From assembly GCF_002120225.1 (NCBI RefSeq), contig NZ_LAPZ01000002.1:62001-126000 (forward strand): a stretch of 64,000 nt of DNA, read 5' to 3'. The position numbers and the translations under genes were made by a program. The notes below the pieces were generated by a model. The model was given only the letters and a program-made list of their open reading frames with translations, had not been told where the DNA came from and did not search any database. Below, in pieces: positions 1 to 8,282 of this stretch; position 1 is the first letter of the stretch, and each line of letters begins with the position of its first letter. Source of the DNA: Tenacibaculum holothuriorum (lineage in GTDB: Bacteria; Bacteroidota; Bacteroidia; Flavobacteriales; Flavobacteriaceae).

Positions 1-424
1 TGTTATAATTCCATTTAGAATAATATTTAATAGCTGTTTTATAGTTTCTAAGTAAGAGATGAATTTGCCCTAATTTCAACTCTTTAAACTCTTTTAAATA
101 AAAATCATCCGTTATAGCTTTTAAAACTTTTTCTCCTTTTAAATACATCCCTTTATTAATTGCTGATGCACCAATTATATAATAAAGAATATTTTTCTCC
201 TCTAATGACACCTTATTATTTAAGGCTTTGGAGGCTAGAACATATGACGAATCATGTTTTTTACTTAAAAAGAAAGAAATTGATTTGCAAAAATCATCAT
301 TATCTTGATTACAAAAAGCCGAATAACAATTTTGTAAATAATCTATTTCACTTTTTTGACAAAAAACTATATTAAAAGTAAATAAACAATATATAGTTAA
401 AAAAGAATAATATCTATAACTCAA
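1..424 (-). CDS. Secreted TPR-like protein, 3' part cut off by window edge
   Basis: An open frame on the minus strand runs without a stop from a TTG at 424 to the window edge (141 codons). Its start shows a clear signal peptide: basic residues, a hydrophobic stretch (FLTIYCLF) and a cleavage-like FCQ around residues 22-24. The rest is helical, and LLLRNYKTAIKYYSKW near the visible end resembles a tetratricopeptide repeat. There is no in-frame ATG before residue 90 and an in-frame TAG lies 13 codons upstream, so TTG (or ATA two codons earlier) is the only sensible start. It begins 2 nt after the preceding gene's stop, so the two are probably co-transcribed. Such exported TPR proteins in Bacteroidota are often sensor or regulator N-termini, but the part that would decide this is outside the window. 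Confidence 0.6.
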   Translation of the reverse strand, partial: MSYRYYSFLTIYCLFTFNIVFCQKSEIDYLQNCYSAFCNQDNDDFCKSISFFLSKKHDSSYVLASKALNNKVSLEEKNILYYIIGASAINKGMYLKGEKVLKAITDDFYLKEFKELKLGQIHLLLRNYKTAIKYYSKWNYN

Positions 425-426
425 TT

Positions 427-915
427 TTATGTGTTTCTTACAGTTGTTACTGTTCCTCTATCTGTATCAGGGTCATCATTTCTTTCTTGCACTAAAATAG
501 CTTCTGCATTTCCTGCTTCGCTACCTACAGAGTATACAAACTGAGTTTGATATAAATCGAATTGCGTTGCTCCATCGTTTGCATCAAACTCAAACCAAAA
601 AGTTCTACAGTTTACTTTTCCTTGGTTAATTGGTGTATTTACATCTTGTAGTCCTTTGTATGCTAAATATAAGTAGCCTGCATTATTATCTAAAGAAATT
701 ACTTCGTCTGGGTTTGGTGGGTTATCAATATTTAAAGTAGTAGGTACATAACTCACTATATTTACTGTATATGTATCGGCAGTAGGAGATGTTTTATAAA
801 TATTAGCTAAAGGAGCTCCTTTAGAAATTTCACTTTCAGGAATAGCAGTTGCGTTAATTTTATTGCAGAAGTTTACAGTAATGGTTACACCATTAATAGT
901 TTTAGTGATACTCAT
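427..915 (-). CDS. Hypothetical protein, 162 aa
   Basis: No family recognised. The protein has no signal peptide and no membrane segment. It begins with an ATG and is rich in Asn, Asp and Thr with a beta-like pattern. A Pro-rich turn (NIDNPPNPDE) lies in the middle and two Cys residues (positions about 17 and 103) are present. The end is acidic and then basic (DDPDTDRG). It is followed after 2 nt by the TTG-started secreted protein at the window edge. The upstream gap (916-1067) has no clear promoter. The coding frame is convincing by length and composition, but function is unknown; a structural or secreted-effector-like role would be a guess. Confidence 0.7.
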   Translation of the reverse strand: MSITKTINGVTITVNFCNKINATAIPESEISKGAPLANIYKTSPTADTYTVNIVSYVPTTLNIDNPPNPDEVISLDNNAGYLYLAYKGLQDVNTPINQGKVNCRTFWFEFDANDGATQFDLYQTQFVYSVGSEAGNAEAILVQERNDDPDTDRGTVTTVRNT

Positions 916-1067
916 ATTTTTATTATAGTTTGGTTAATAGAGTTTAAATTTACAATAAAAGTTGAGTTTTCCTAAGAAGAATATTCCATGAGATTATATT
1001 CCTATACAAAAAGTATAAAAAGGGTGTTTTTCCTGTATAGTTAGTACAACAGGTTAGATGTATAAAA

Positions 1068-2561
1068 CTATACTAAGAAGTTTTGTAACACATCAGCAAT
1101 TTTACGATTGTCTGATAATTGCGGAATCTTATTCTGTCCACCAAACTTGCCTATAGACTTCATATATTCATGAAACCCACCTTTTTTAACCTTTCTAATT
1201 ATTAACGGACGTAGTACTTTTCCTTCTATTAAATCTTTGTAATAAATGTTTTGAGATTGCATTGAAGCATCAATCTTTATTGCCATTTCTTCAAGGTTTT
1301 CTGGCTCGTTTTCAAACTCAATAAACCATTCGTGATATGGCAATCCGTTTTCAGGGTTTACTTGTGGAGCTACTGTAAACTCGCTTACATTAATTGATGT
1401 GCCTACAATAATATCATTCAACGCTTTTTCTACTTCTTTACCAATTACGTGTTCCCCAAAAGCAGAAATAAAATGTTTTATACGTCCTGTAACTTTAATC
1501 CTATACGGTTTTAGCGAAGTAAACTCAATTGTGTCACCGATATTATATCCCCAAAGACCTGCTGTGGTATTTAAAATAATTACATAATTAACTCCTAATT
1601 GTACATCTTTTAACGAAATACGTGTCGGATTTTCATCAAAAAACTCAGTAGCAGGAATAAACTCGTAGAAAATTCCATTATCTAGTTGTAATAACATTCC
1701 CTTTTCAGTTTGGGTGTCCTGATATGCTATAAATCCTTCTGAAGCTGGATACAATTCGATATAATCTATCTTCTTACCAATTAAGGCTTCGAACTTATTT
1801 TTATAAGGTTCAAAATTTACACCACCGTAAATAAAGAAGTTAAAATTAGGAAACAATTCTGAAACCGATTTTCCTGTTTTCTCAATCAGTTTTTCAAAAT
1901 ACATTTGTACCCAAGACGGAATTCCACTAATTACCGTCATGTTTTCTGGCAAGGTCTCTTCTACTATTTTATCAACCTTGGTATCCCAATCTTCTATACA
2001 ATTGGTTTCCCAACTTGGCAAACGATTTTTTAATAAATACTGCGGAACATAATGTGCAACTATACCACTTAATCGACCTAATTTTATGCCATTTTTATCG
2101 TCTAGAACAGGACTTCCTTGTAAAAAAATCATTTTACCGTTTACAAAACTAGCATCACCTGTTTCAGCAATATAGCTTAACAAAGCATTTCGTGCCGATT
2201 TAATATGTGTTGGCATCGATTCTTTAGTAATAGGAATATATTTTGCACCAGAAGTAGTACCTGATGTCTTTGCAAAATAGATAGGCTTTCCTTTCCACAA
2301 TACATTTTCTTCCCCTTCAACCATTTTATCCACATACGGTCGTAAGCCTTCATAATCGTTTACTGGCACACATTTTTTAAAGTCTTCGTACGAGTTTATC
2401 GATACAAAATCGTGATCTTTTCCAAAAGTCGTTTTACAACCCTCTGAAACTAAATATTCAAAAACTTTTTGCTGTGTTTTATGCGGATTGTTCGCCCATT
2501 TTTTTTCTTGCCAAACTGCAAATTTCGCGAACGGTTTTGCTAAAAAAGATTTAATACTCAT
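1068..2561 (-). CDS. GH3 auxin-responsive promoter family protein (acyl-amido synthetase-like)
   Basis: 497 aa, full family length. Members of the GH3 family are adenylate-forming enzymes; the plant ones conjugate carboxylic acids to amino acids, and the bacterial substrate is unknown. Visible motifs are the nucleotide-binding FAKTSGTTSGAKYIPIT near residue 95, the central YPASEGFIAYQ near 275, and LWGYNIGDTIEF near 335, in the order expected for the family. The protein has no signal peptide and should be cytoplasmic. It lies 53 nt upstream of an M23 peptidase on the same strand; a GH3-peptidase neighbourhood is familiar from other flavobacteria, though the functional link is not understood. 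Family assignment is firm, reaction inferred. Confidence 0.9.
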   Translation of the reverse strand: MSIKSFLAKPFAKFAVWQEKKWANNPHKTQQKVFEYLVSEGCKTTFGKDHDFVSINSYEDFKKCVPVNDYEGLRPYVDKMVEGEENVLWKGKPIYFAKTSGTTSGAKYIPITKESMPTHIKSARNALLSYIAETGDASFVNGKMIFLQGSPVLDDKNGIKLGRLSGIVAHYVPQYLLKNRLPSWETNCIEDWDTKVDKIVEETLPENMTVISGIPSWVQMYFEKLIEKTGKSVSELFPNFNFFIYGGVNFEPYKNKFEALIGKKIDYIELYPASEGFIAYQDTQTEKGMLLQLDNGIFYEFIPATEFFDENPTRISLKDVQLGVNYVIILNTTAGLWGYNIGDTIEFTSLKPYRIKVTGRIKHFISAFGEHVIGKEVEKALNDIIVGTSINVSEFTVAPQVNPENGLPYHEWFIEFENEPENLEEMAIKIDASMQSQNIYYKDLIEGKVLRPLIIRKVKKGGFHEYMKSIGKFGGQNKIPQLSDNRKIADVLQNFLV

Positions 2562-2614
2562 AGTTTTTTAGACTTTAAGAAAAACATAGAACATAAAGCC
2601 CTACTACTTTTCCT

Positions 2615-3481
2615 CTATTGAAAATCTATATAATTTGTTGGATTTACTGGATATCCGTTATTCCATAATTCGAAATGTAAATGTGGTCCTGTAGAAAGCT
2701 CTCCAGTAGAACCTACACTTGCAATAGCTTCCCCCGACTTTACAAAATCTCCTTGTTGTTTTAATAAAGTTCCGTTGTGTTTATATACAGAGATAAATCC
2801 GTTAGGGTGTTGTACCGTAATTACATAACCTGTTTCTGCTGTCCATTCTGCTAAAATTACCGTTCCATCAGCAATTGCTTTAACTGGCGTTCCTGTAGGG
2901 GCAACTATATCTATGGCGTAGTGTTTATCATCTATATTATATTGCTGACTCACATTTCCTGTTAAAGGAGAAAAGAACACTACTTTAGCTCTTCCTTCTG
3001 CTCCTTCACTTAACGGAAAACGATCTTTCCCTTCTACTTTTTCTCTAAATAACGAGTCTTGTTTTGTAGCTTGTAAATTTGAATCGTCTACAATACGAGT
3101 TTGAGCTACATTTACAATAGAATCTACTTTTTCTGGCTCTATTTGTCCCGTTAAAACAGGTCTTATTGCTTTGGTATAAGCTTCTAAAATTGCTAATTTA
3201 TTTTTAAGAGAATCGGCTTCGTAAGTAAGTTTTGTAGCTTTCTTTTTTAATGAGGTAGAAGAGTATCCAGGAATGTATTCTCTCAATCCTGTGAAAGCTA
3301 TTAAAAGTGAAGTTAACCCAATTAACAATACAGAAAAAACACCTCCTAAAACAAATACATTTAAACGCGATAACTTTAAAGAAAAACGCTCTTGAAAAGT
3401 GTTTTCATTTAAAATTACCAACCTGTATTTATCGGTTAGTTTTTGTTTTATTTTCTCTCTTTTGGAAACTTTTTTAGCCAC
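2615..3481 (-). CDS. M23 family peptidoglycan endopeptidase, membrane anchored
   Basis: 288 aa. The N-terminal 40 residues are basic and cytoplasmic, one transmembrane helix follows (about residues 42-64), then a helical segment of about residues 80-150, and a C-terminal LytM/M23 domain (about 165-285). Zinc ligands are visible: H187 and D191 in HYAID and H267/H269 in GPHLHFEL. All catalytic residues are present, so this is probably an active cell-wall hydrolase facing the periplasm rather than an EnvC/NlpD-type activator. It follows the GH3 gene in the same direction, with a 53-nt gap. Confidence 0.9.
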   Translation of the reverse strand: MAKKVSKREKIKQKLTDKYRLVILNENTFQERFSLKLSRLNVFVLGGVFSVLLIGLTSLLIAFTGLREYIPGYSSTSLKKKATKLTYEADSLKNKLAILEAYTKAIRPVLTGQIEPEKVDSIVNVAQTRIVDDSNLQATKQDSLFREKVEGKDRFPLSEGAEGRAKVVFFSPLTGNVSQQYNIDDKHYAIDIVAPTGTPVKAIADGTVILAEWTAETGYVITVQHPNGFISVYKHNGTLLKQQGDFVKSGEAIASVGSTGELSTGPHLHFELWNNGYPVNPTNYIDFQ

Positions 3482-3576
3482 AGGTTTTCGTATTCAAAGT
3501 TTGGGTAAAAATAATAATATAACTACGAATAACGAATTTTAAGGTGTAATTATAACGAAAGATTATGATTCTTCTT

Positions 3577-4449
3577 TTAATCGAAAGTAAACATATAAGC
3601 CATAGAGAAATTAAAAAAACCGTTTATAGAAAGATTATTTTCTCCTGGTAATTTAGAAGGAATATTAAGTGTGTAACCCAATTCTAAATCTAGTGATTTC
3701 ACCGAATATTGAATAGGAATATTAAGTTGCGTATTTAACAATCCGAACTCATTATTTTGAATATATCTTGTAACTTGACTCGATCCAATATTAACTACTC
3801 GCGCTTGTTCTATAGTTTGTTTCCCTACCAAAAAAGATAACTGTGGACGTAATTTTAATTCTTCTTCTTTGTTCTTAAACAATTGAATTGCTCCATAGGT
3901 TGTAGATGCTAATTGATATGAATTATCATCTCCAAATAAATAGGTTGTAGAAAGTAATGTACCGAAGTTTCTTTTTTTATTATTAAAAGCCACTAAAGCC
4001 GTTAATCCGTTTTTAAAAGGGTTATCTACTTCTGCAGCATAAAAATACCTTGTATAAGAAGCAGACCACCTAAACTTTTTATCTTTTCCAAAACTTTTAC
4101 CGTAACCCACCGCTAGAGAAGTATAATCCCATTTTGGTGTAAACTCACTGTAATACAAACCTGAAATACTTGCAAAAAAACCTTTGGAGTGCATGTAAGT
4201 TAATTGTGGAATAATATTAAACTGATCTGTACCTATATCTCTACCTGAAAAATACGTATCTGAATTATAATTTACCGACGCATACAACATACTAAAGTTA
4301 GTGGTTGATTCGAGTAAATCGTCAATAATTTCATCTTCTCCCAAAAGATCGTCAATAATTTCATCAGTTTCACTTTCAGTTGGTTCTTGAGCGAACATCT
4401 GAAAGGAAAAAAGGAACATGCAGAAAACAATGATTCTTTGGTATTGCAT
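3577..4449 (-). CDS. Outer-membrane beta-barrel protein of unknown function
   Basis: 290 aa from the ATG at 4449; a longer frame to a TTG at 4482 exists but would start inside a terminator hairpin, so the ATG is preferred. The start MQYQRIIVFCMFLFSFQMFAQ is a signal peptide. Next comes an acidic stretch made of a near-exact tandem repeat (DEIIDDLLGE / DEIIDDLLES, about residues 26-46). The remainder alternates polar and hydrophobic residues with many Tyr, Phe and Trp and ends in an aromatic strand (MAYMFTFD), typical of an outer-membrane barrel. It is the last gene after the sigma-factor cassette on the same strand. Ligand unknown. Confidence 0.75.
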   Translation of the reverse strand: MQYQRIIVFCMFLFSFQMFAQEPTESETDEIIDDLLGEDEIIDDLLESTTNFSMLYASVNYNSDTYFSGRDIGTDQFNIIPQLTYMHSKGFFASISGLYYSEFTPKWDYTSLAVGYGKSFGKDKKFRWSASYTRYFYAAEVDNPFKNGLTALVAFNNKKRNFGTLLSTTYLFGDDNSYQLASTTYGAIQLFKNKEEELKLRPQLSFLVGKQTIEQARVVNIGSSQVTRYIQNNEFGLLNTQLNIPIQYSVKSLDLELGYTLNIPSKLPGENNLSINGFFNFSMAYMFTFD

Positions 4450-4450
4450 A

Positions 4451-4492
4451 AAAACAAAAATAAGTGATTGAAAATAAATCAATCACTTATTA
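4451..4492 (-). terminator. Rho-independent terminator after the small secreted protein gene
   Basis: The inverted repeat TAAGTGATTGA ... TCAATCACTTA (4460-4492) is followed on the minus strand by a run of T residues. It separates the gene at 4516-4950 from the beta-barrel gene and overlaps the longer alternative start of the latter, which argues for the ATG at 4449. Confidence 0.7.
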
Positions 4493-4515
4493 TATAGAAA
4501 ACTTAATCAACCAAA

Positions 4516-4950
4516 TTAGTTTCTATTTTTCTTAAGCCTTTTTAAACGAATAGAATTTCTTAAATTGTTTCTACTTTGCCCTTTATTTCGTTTAAGTCTT
4601 GCTTTGATTCTTTGTCTTTGAGGTTTTGTTAAAGTAGCTCTAAAGTTAACTTTTGCTTGCTTTAAACTCGCTTTATTCTGTGCTAAAATTTGTTTTTGAG
4701 AAGCCGTTAACGATGCCTTTAGTGCTTGTTGTCTTTCTTGTTTGGTTAATTTAATATCAGCTAAAATAGCTTTTTGATTATCGGTAAGTGTAGCTTTAAA
4801 AGCTTCTCTATTCTTTTTAATTAACTGCTTTTGTTCTTTTAAAAGTTCTTTTTGTTGCTGACTTAAATTTAAATCTTTTAAGTTTTCTTGTGCAAAAACT
4901 CCTAAGCTACAAAAGAGTAGTAAAAGTATATATGTAATTTTTTTGTTCAT
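4516..4950 (-). CDS. Small secreted Spy/CpxP-like helical protein
   Basis: 144 aa. Signal peptide of about 20 residues ending VFAQ. The mature part is highly basic, Gln- and Lys-rich and entirely helical, with repeated LTxxQ-type motifs (LSQQQKELL, LTDNQKAIL, LTKQERQQAL, LTASQKQIL, LTKPQRQRI), spaced about 20 residues. LTxxQ repeats are the hallmark of the Spy/CpxP periplasmic chaperone family. The C-terminus is almost pure Arg/Lys/Asn. It lies 58 nt downstream of the sigma-factor/membrane-protein pair, as expected for a periplasmic partner of an envelope-stress regulon. The chaperone role is inferred from the motif only. Confidence 0.7.
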   Translation of the reverse strand: MNKKITYILLLLFCSLGVFAQENLKDLNLSQQQKELLKEQKQLIKKNREAFKATLTDNQKAILADIKLTKQERQQALKASLTASQKQILAQNKASLKQAKVNFRATLTKPQRQRIKARLKRNKGQSRNNLRNSIRLKRLKKNRN

Positions 4951-5008
4951 TTGCCTTACAATTTTATTCCTTATTTATTAGACCTAAGTTTTTTTGAAAA
5001 GTTTGAAT

Positions 5009-5380
5009 CTATTCTGAAAAAACATCTTCGGTTAATAAACTATCATCTACAAAATCTTCAATAAAAGTATCTACTTCAGCATCTTCGGTTAATAGTGAAG
5101 CTATCAATACATCATTATCTACTGTAATTGCTTGAGAACTTTCAAACTGATTTACAACCGCTAAAGTAAATAATAAAGCAATAGCTGCTGCTGCAGACCA
5201 AACATACTTTTTTTGCAAAGAAATTACTTTCGTTTTTTTCTTGCCTACAGTTTGTTTTAAAATTGCTTCTGACGACTTAGAGAAATAACCTTCTGGTATA
5301 CCTATTCCTAAATCGATTTTATGCTTCTTTTCTGAATTAATATCTAATGTGCTTCTATTGTATTCTTTATCAAAATTCAT
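5009..5380 (-). CDS. Single-pass membrane protein, probable anti-sigma factor
   Basis: 123 aa. A basic cytoplasmic N-terminal half (about 60 residues), one transmembrane helix (about 62-78, AAAAIALLFTLAV) and an acidic outer tail with a repeated SLLTEDxE/DVF pattern. It starts 2 nt after the ECF sigma gene ends, so translation is probably coupled. That place and topology are those of anti-sigma factors, but no zinc-finger or known anti-sigma domain is visible, so the role is inferred from context. The acidic tail recalls the acidic repeat of the nearby beta-barrel protein. Confidence 0.7.
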   Translation of the reverse strand: MNFDKEYNRSTLDINSEKKHKIDLGIGIPEGYFSKSSEAILKQTVGKKKTKVISLQKKYVWSAAAAIALLFTLAVVNQFESSQAITVDNDVLIASLLTEDAEVDTFIEDFVDDSLLTEDVFSE

Positions 5381-5382
5381 AA

Positions 5383-5961
5383 CTACACCATTTTAATTTT
5401 TTCTATGTACCCTACCGAAGTAATCGTATTTTCTATATGCTTTACAGCCCCGTAATAATGTGTTTTTACAGTAGCTTCTTTCATTTCGATTATAGATGCT
5501 ATTTCTCGAAATTTTAAATTATCATAGTATTTCATTTGAAATACTTGTCGTTGCTTTTCTGATAATTGCAATAATGTTTTTTGCAATTTAAGTTGTGCTT
5601 CATCTCCATCAAAGAAAACATCGTCTTTTAAGCTTCCTAAATACTTATCGCTTACCTCATCTATAGACGAAAATGTTTTTTTCTTTTGACTTTCTAAAAA
5701 ACGTATCGATTCGTTATAGGCAATTTTATACATCCACGTATGTAAAGAGCTTTGTTGTTTAAAATTAGCCAAACTCTTATATACTCTTATGAATGTATTT
5801 TGCAAGACATCATCAGCATTTTCGTGTGTAATTACTATTTTACGGATATGCCAATACAAGCGTTCTTGATACAAATGTAACAATTTAGCAAATGCTTTTT
5901 CTTGATGCTTCTTACTAGTTAATTGCTGTATAAATTCTGCTTCGTTGATCAAAATTTTCAA
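5383..5961 (-). CDS. ECF-type RNA polymerase sigma factor
   Basis: 192 aa. Region 2 is visible near residues 30-95 (the ADDVLQNTFIRVYKSL segment and HTWMYKIAYNESIRFLE), and region 4 near 125-180 (LSEKQRQVFQMKYYDNLKFREIA with the recognition helix EATVKTHYYGAVKHI). It directs RNA polymerase to a set of stress or envelope promoters not known here. First gene of a cassette with a 2-nt spaced membrane protein and a Spy-like secreted protein. The upstream gap contains the terminator of the lipoprotein gene, so it has its own promoter. Confidence 0.92.
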   Translation of the reverse strand: MKILINEAEFIQQLTSKKHQEKAFAKLLHLYQERLYWHIRKIVITHENADDVLQNTFIRVYKSLANFKQQSSLHTWMYKIAYNESIRFLESQKKKTFSSIDEVSDKYLGSLKDDVFFDGDEAQLKLQKTLLQLSEKQRQVFQMKYYDNLKFREIASIIEMKEATVKTHYYGAVKHIENTITSVGYIEKIKMV

Positions 5962-6055
5962 TAATTTGGTTGATGCTTCTAATTCTTAGACCCTCAAATT
6001 GTAAAAAAGTTTTAAACGTTTTAATTTTTTTATAAAATTACAAAAACTCCTAAAA

Positions 6056-6084
6056 GAATAAAAGCCAGCAACTTGCTGACTTTT
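6056..6084 (-). terminator. Terminator after the lipoprotein gene
   Basis: The hairpin AAAAGCCAGCAA / TTGCTGACTTTT has one mismatch and is followed on the minus strand by a T-rich run. It separates the lipoprotein gene from the sigma-factor cassette. Confidence 0.65.
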
Positions 6085-6122
6085 ACTACACTTAATCACT
6101 AATTTGATTAAAACCTAAACTA

Positions 6123-6968
6123 CTATCTTTTTCTTAATGAAATCTCTTTAGTATTTCCTTCTGAGTCTGTTAACGTTGCTTTGTTATCACAAGATCCGTC
6201 TCCAAAATCTAAGGTATATGTAGCATCTCCTTTACTTAGCTCTACTACTCCGCTTACAATATATTTACACGCAAACTTTCTAATTAAGTTTGTAGTAATT
6301 GTTGCTTTTCTTACCACACCTTCTTTGTTAGTAGACTCCCAATTACCAGAGATTGAATACACATCGTCTCCTCTTTCTCTTGTATCTGCTCCTTCTATTT
6401 TTTCTTTTACTCTTGTTCCTTTTCTAGTTAATTCTTCCCCAGTTGTTAATGTGATTGTTAAATCGATAGTTGCAGTAGATTCTGGATTTCCGTTAGCATT
6501 TTCTTTAACTCTTTCTGCCGACATACTTCCTTCAATCTTATTTTCATCAATTGAAAAATCTTCAAAAGAAACCGACTTAGAATATCCTTCAGCAGTTCTT
6601 GTGTATTCAATAATTACTTTACCTGTCATGGTTCTTCCTCGACGAGTTGTACAACCATCACCAAAATCTAAAGTAACAATTACTCCATTTGCTGTCGTTT
6701 CTTTAGACCTGTCTACACAAGGAGCTACACTACTACTTACCGTAGTTCCTTTTCCTGCTAAATCATAATCTAAAGCATCGTCTTCTAATACTTCTCCCAC
6801 TTCTTCAGACATATCATCAGCTAAAACAATACGTTCTGCTTCTTCGTTAGAGATTTCTGAAAGTGTATCTAAGTTTATTCCATCTTCATTATTACTACAA
6901 GATGCTAATACTAATACAGTTGCTAATGCTAAAAGTTGAAATGCTTTTTTAATGTTTTGTAAAATCAT
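6123..6968 (-). CDS. Hypothetical lipoprotein with duplicated LDFGDG motif
   Basis: 281 aa. Signal peptide with lipobox LASC (Cys24). After an acidic linker (about 30-70) the mature protein is beta-rich. The motif TLDFGDG occurs twice, each beside a Cys (about residues 99-106 and 253-260), suggesting two related halves or a disulphide-linked sandwich. Such lipoproteins are widespread in Flavobacteriaceae, but I know of no assigned function. It ends at a terminator and lies between nadD and the ECF sigma cassette. A long antisense frame here (6181-6768) is a shadow. Confidence 0.75.
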   Translation of the reverse strand: MILQNIKKAFQLLALATVLVLASCSNNEDGINLDTLSEISNEEAERIVLADDMSEEVGEVLEDDALDYDLAGKGTTVSSSVAPCVDRSKETTANGVIVTLDFGDGCTTRRGRTMTGKVIIEYTRTAEGYSKSVSFEDFSIDENKIEGSMSAERVKENANGNPESTATIDLTITLTTGEELTRKGTRVKEKIEGADTRERGDDVYSISGNWESTNKEGVVRKATITTNLIRKFACKYIVSGVVELSKGDATYTLDFGDGSCDNKATLTDSEGNTKEISLRKR

Positions 6969-7056
6969 AACTGCTAATTTTTAAAAAGTTAATCAGTCTT
7001 TAGACCTTACTGGTTTAAAAAAGTTTGAAAAAAGTCAGAAAAAAAATTAAAAAAAG

Positions 7057-7641
7057 TTATTTTTTGTAGAAATTCATTTCATCTACATACTGCCAAACCT
7101 CTTTATTTACAAGAGGTTGAATATTTTTATTTTCTTTTACTCCATTTCTTATCATAGTTGAAGAAATTTGTACAATTGGAGCATCTACTTTAGTTATTTT
7201 GGGATGATTGTTGAATTGAGTTTCTACAATTCCTTCTGAAATTCGTGGATACACATATACTTGATAATCTTCTAGAATTACCTCATAATTTTTCCATTTA
7301 TGAAAACTCTTTAAATTATCTTCTCCCATGATAATACTGAAATTATGTTTAGGATATTTTTCAGAAATATAAGCTAAAGTATTTACAGTATAATTCGGCT
7401 GAGGAAGTTTAAACTCAATATCAGAAGGGCTTATTTTATCGTAGTCTTTCGTTGCTAAATACACCATTTCTAATCGATGGTGATTATCTAACAACGTACT
7501 TTTTTTCTTAAACGGATTATGCGGCGTTACGACCATCCAGATTTCATCTAAATCTGAATGTTCAACCATATGATTTGCTATAATTAAATGCCCTACATGT
7601 ATAGGATTGAAGGTTCCGAAGTACAATCCGATGTTTTTCAT
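7057..7641 (-). CDS. nadD: Nicotinate-nucleotide adenylyltransferase
   Basis: 194 aa. Transfers AMP from ATP to nicotinate mononucleotide in NAD synthesis. The N-terminal GTFNPIHVGHLIIAN is the nucleotidyltransferase HxGH signature; the C-terminal ISSTMIRN is the second conserved ATP-binding motif (ISSTxIR). Length is normal. It sits 4 nt downstream of gmk, at the end of a yicC-gmk-nadD run, an order common in flavobacteria. Confidence 0.95.
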   Translation of the reverse strand: MKNIGLYFGTFNPIHVGHLIIANHMVEHSDLDEIWMVVTPHNPFKKKSTLLDNHHRLEMVYLATKDYDKISPSDIEFKLPQPNYTVNTLAYISEKYPKHNFSIIMGEDNLKSFHKWKNYEVILEDYQVYVYPRISEGIVETQFNNHPKITKVDAPIVQISSTMIRNGVKENKNIQPLVNKEVWQYVDEMNFYKK

Positions 7642-7645
7642 CTTT

Positions 7646-8236
7646 TTACTTCTTTTCTAATCCTAAAAAATCGTCTACTAAATCTTCAGCTTCTTGTAAT
7701 GCAATCTCTAAATCGTAGTTTTTAATAACTTTATCAAACATTGGAGCCGTTGCTAATTCTATTGGAGCTTTTGCTATTCTCGCAGCAATTTTCTCTTCAC
7801 TTTCTTCTCCTCTATTTTTCAATCTTCTTAATAACTCATTAATATCTGGTGGCTTTACAAAAACAGCTAATGTTTCTTCTGGAAACTTCTCTTTTATTCG
7901 TAATCCTCCTCTAACATCAATATCAAAAATTACATGTTTCCCTTGTGCCCAAATACGTTCAACTTCAGTTTTTAGTGTACCATAAAAATTATTCATGTAC
8001 ACTTCTTCCCACTCTAAAAATTCATCTGCTTTTATTTTTTGCTTAAATTCTTTCGCAGAAATAAAGTAATAATCTACACCGTCTTTTTCATTGCTTCTAG
8101 GCTCCCTTGAAGTGGCAGAAATTGAAAACTCTAATCCGAAACGTTCTTGTGCTAATAAATGACGTACAATAGTTGTTTTACCGCTACCTGATGGTGCCGA
8201 AAACACAAATAACCTACCTTGAAAATCTTTACTCAT
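7646..8236 (-). CDS. gmk: Guanylate kinase
   Basis: 196 aa. Phosphorylates GMP to GDP with ATP. The P-loop SAPSGSGKTTIVRHLL is near residue 13, and the GMP-binding segment with SREPRSNEKDGVDYYF follows at about 43-58, then the VIFDIDVRGGLRIK strand near 100. Full length, cytoplasmic. Between yicC (46 nt upstream) and nadD (4 nt downstream), so very likely co-transcribed with them. Confidence 0.96.
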   Translation of the reverse strand: MSKDFQGRLFVFSAPSGSGKTTIVRHLLAQERFGLEFSISATSREPRSNEKDGVDYYFISAKEFKQKIKADEFLEWEEVYMNNFYGTLKTEVERIWAQGKHVIFDIDVRGGLRIKEKFPEETLAVFVKPPDINELLRRLKNRGEESEEKIAARIAKAPIELATAPMFDKVIKNYDLEIALQEAEDLVDDFLGLEKK

Positions 8237-8282
8237 ACTATTCTTAATTTGTATACAACTAGTGTTTACTAGTTAATGTCAT

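Noticed and set aside
160..375. Plus-strand frame of 71 codons at the window start
   Set aside because: The minus strand has a longer frame with a signal peptide over the same bases, running out of the window.
6181..6768. Long plus-strand open frame of 195 codons
   Set aside because: It is antisense to the lipoprotein gene, has no start context, and its Ser/Val/Leu-rich composition is the mirror of the real frame.
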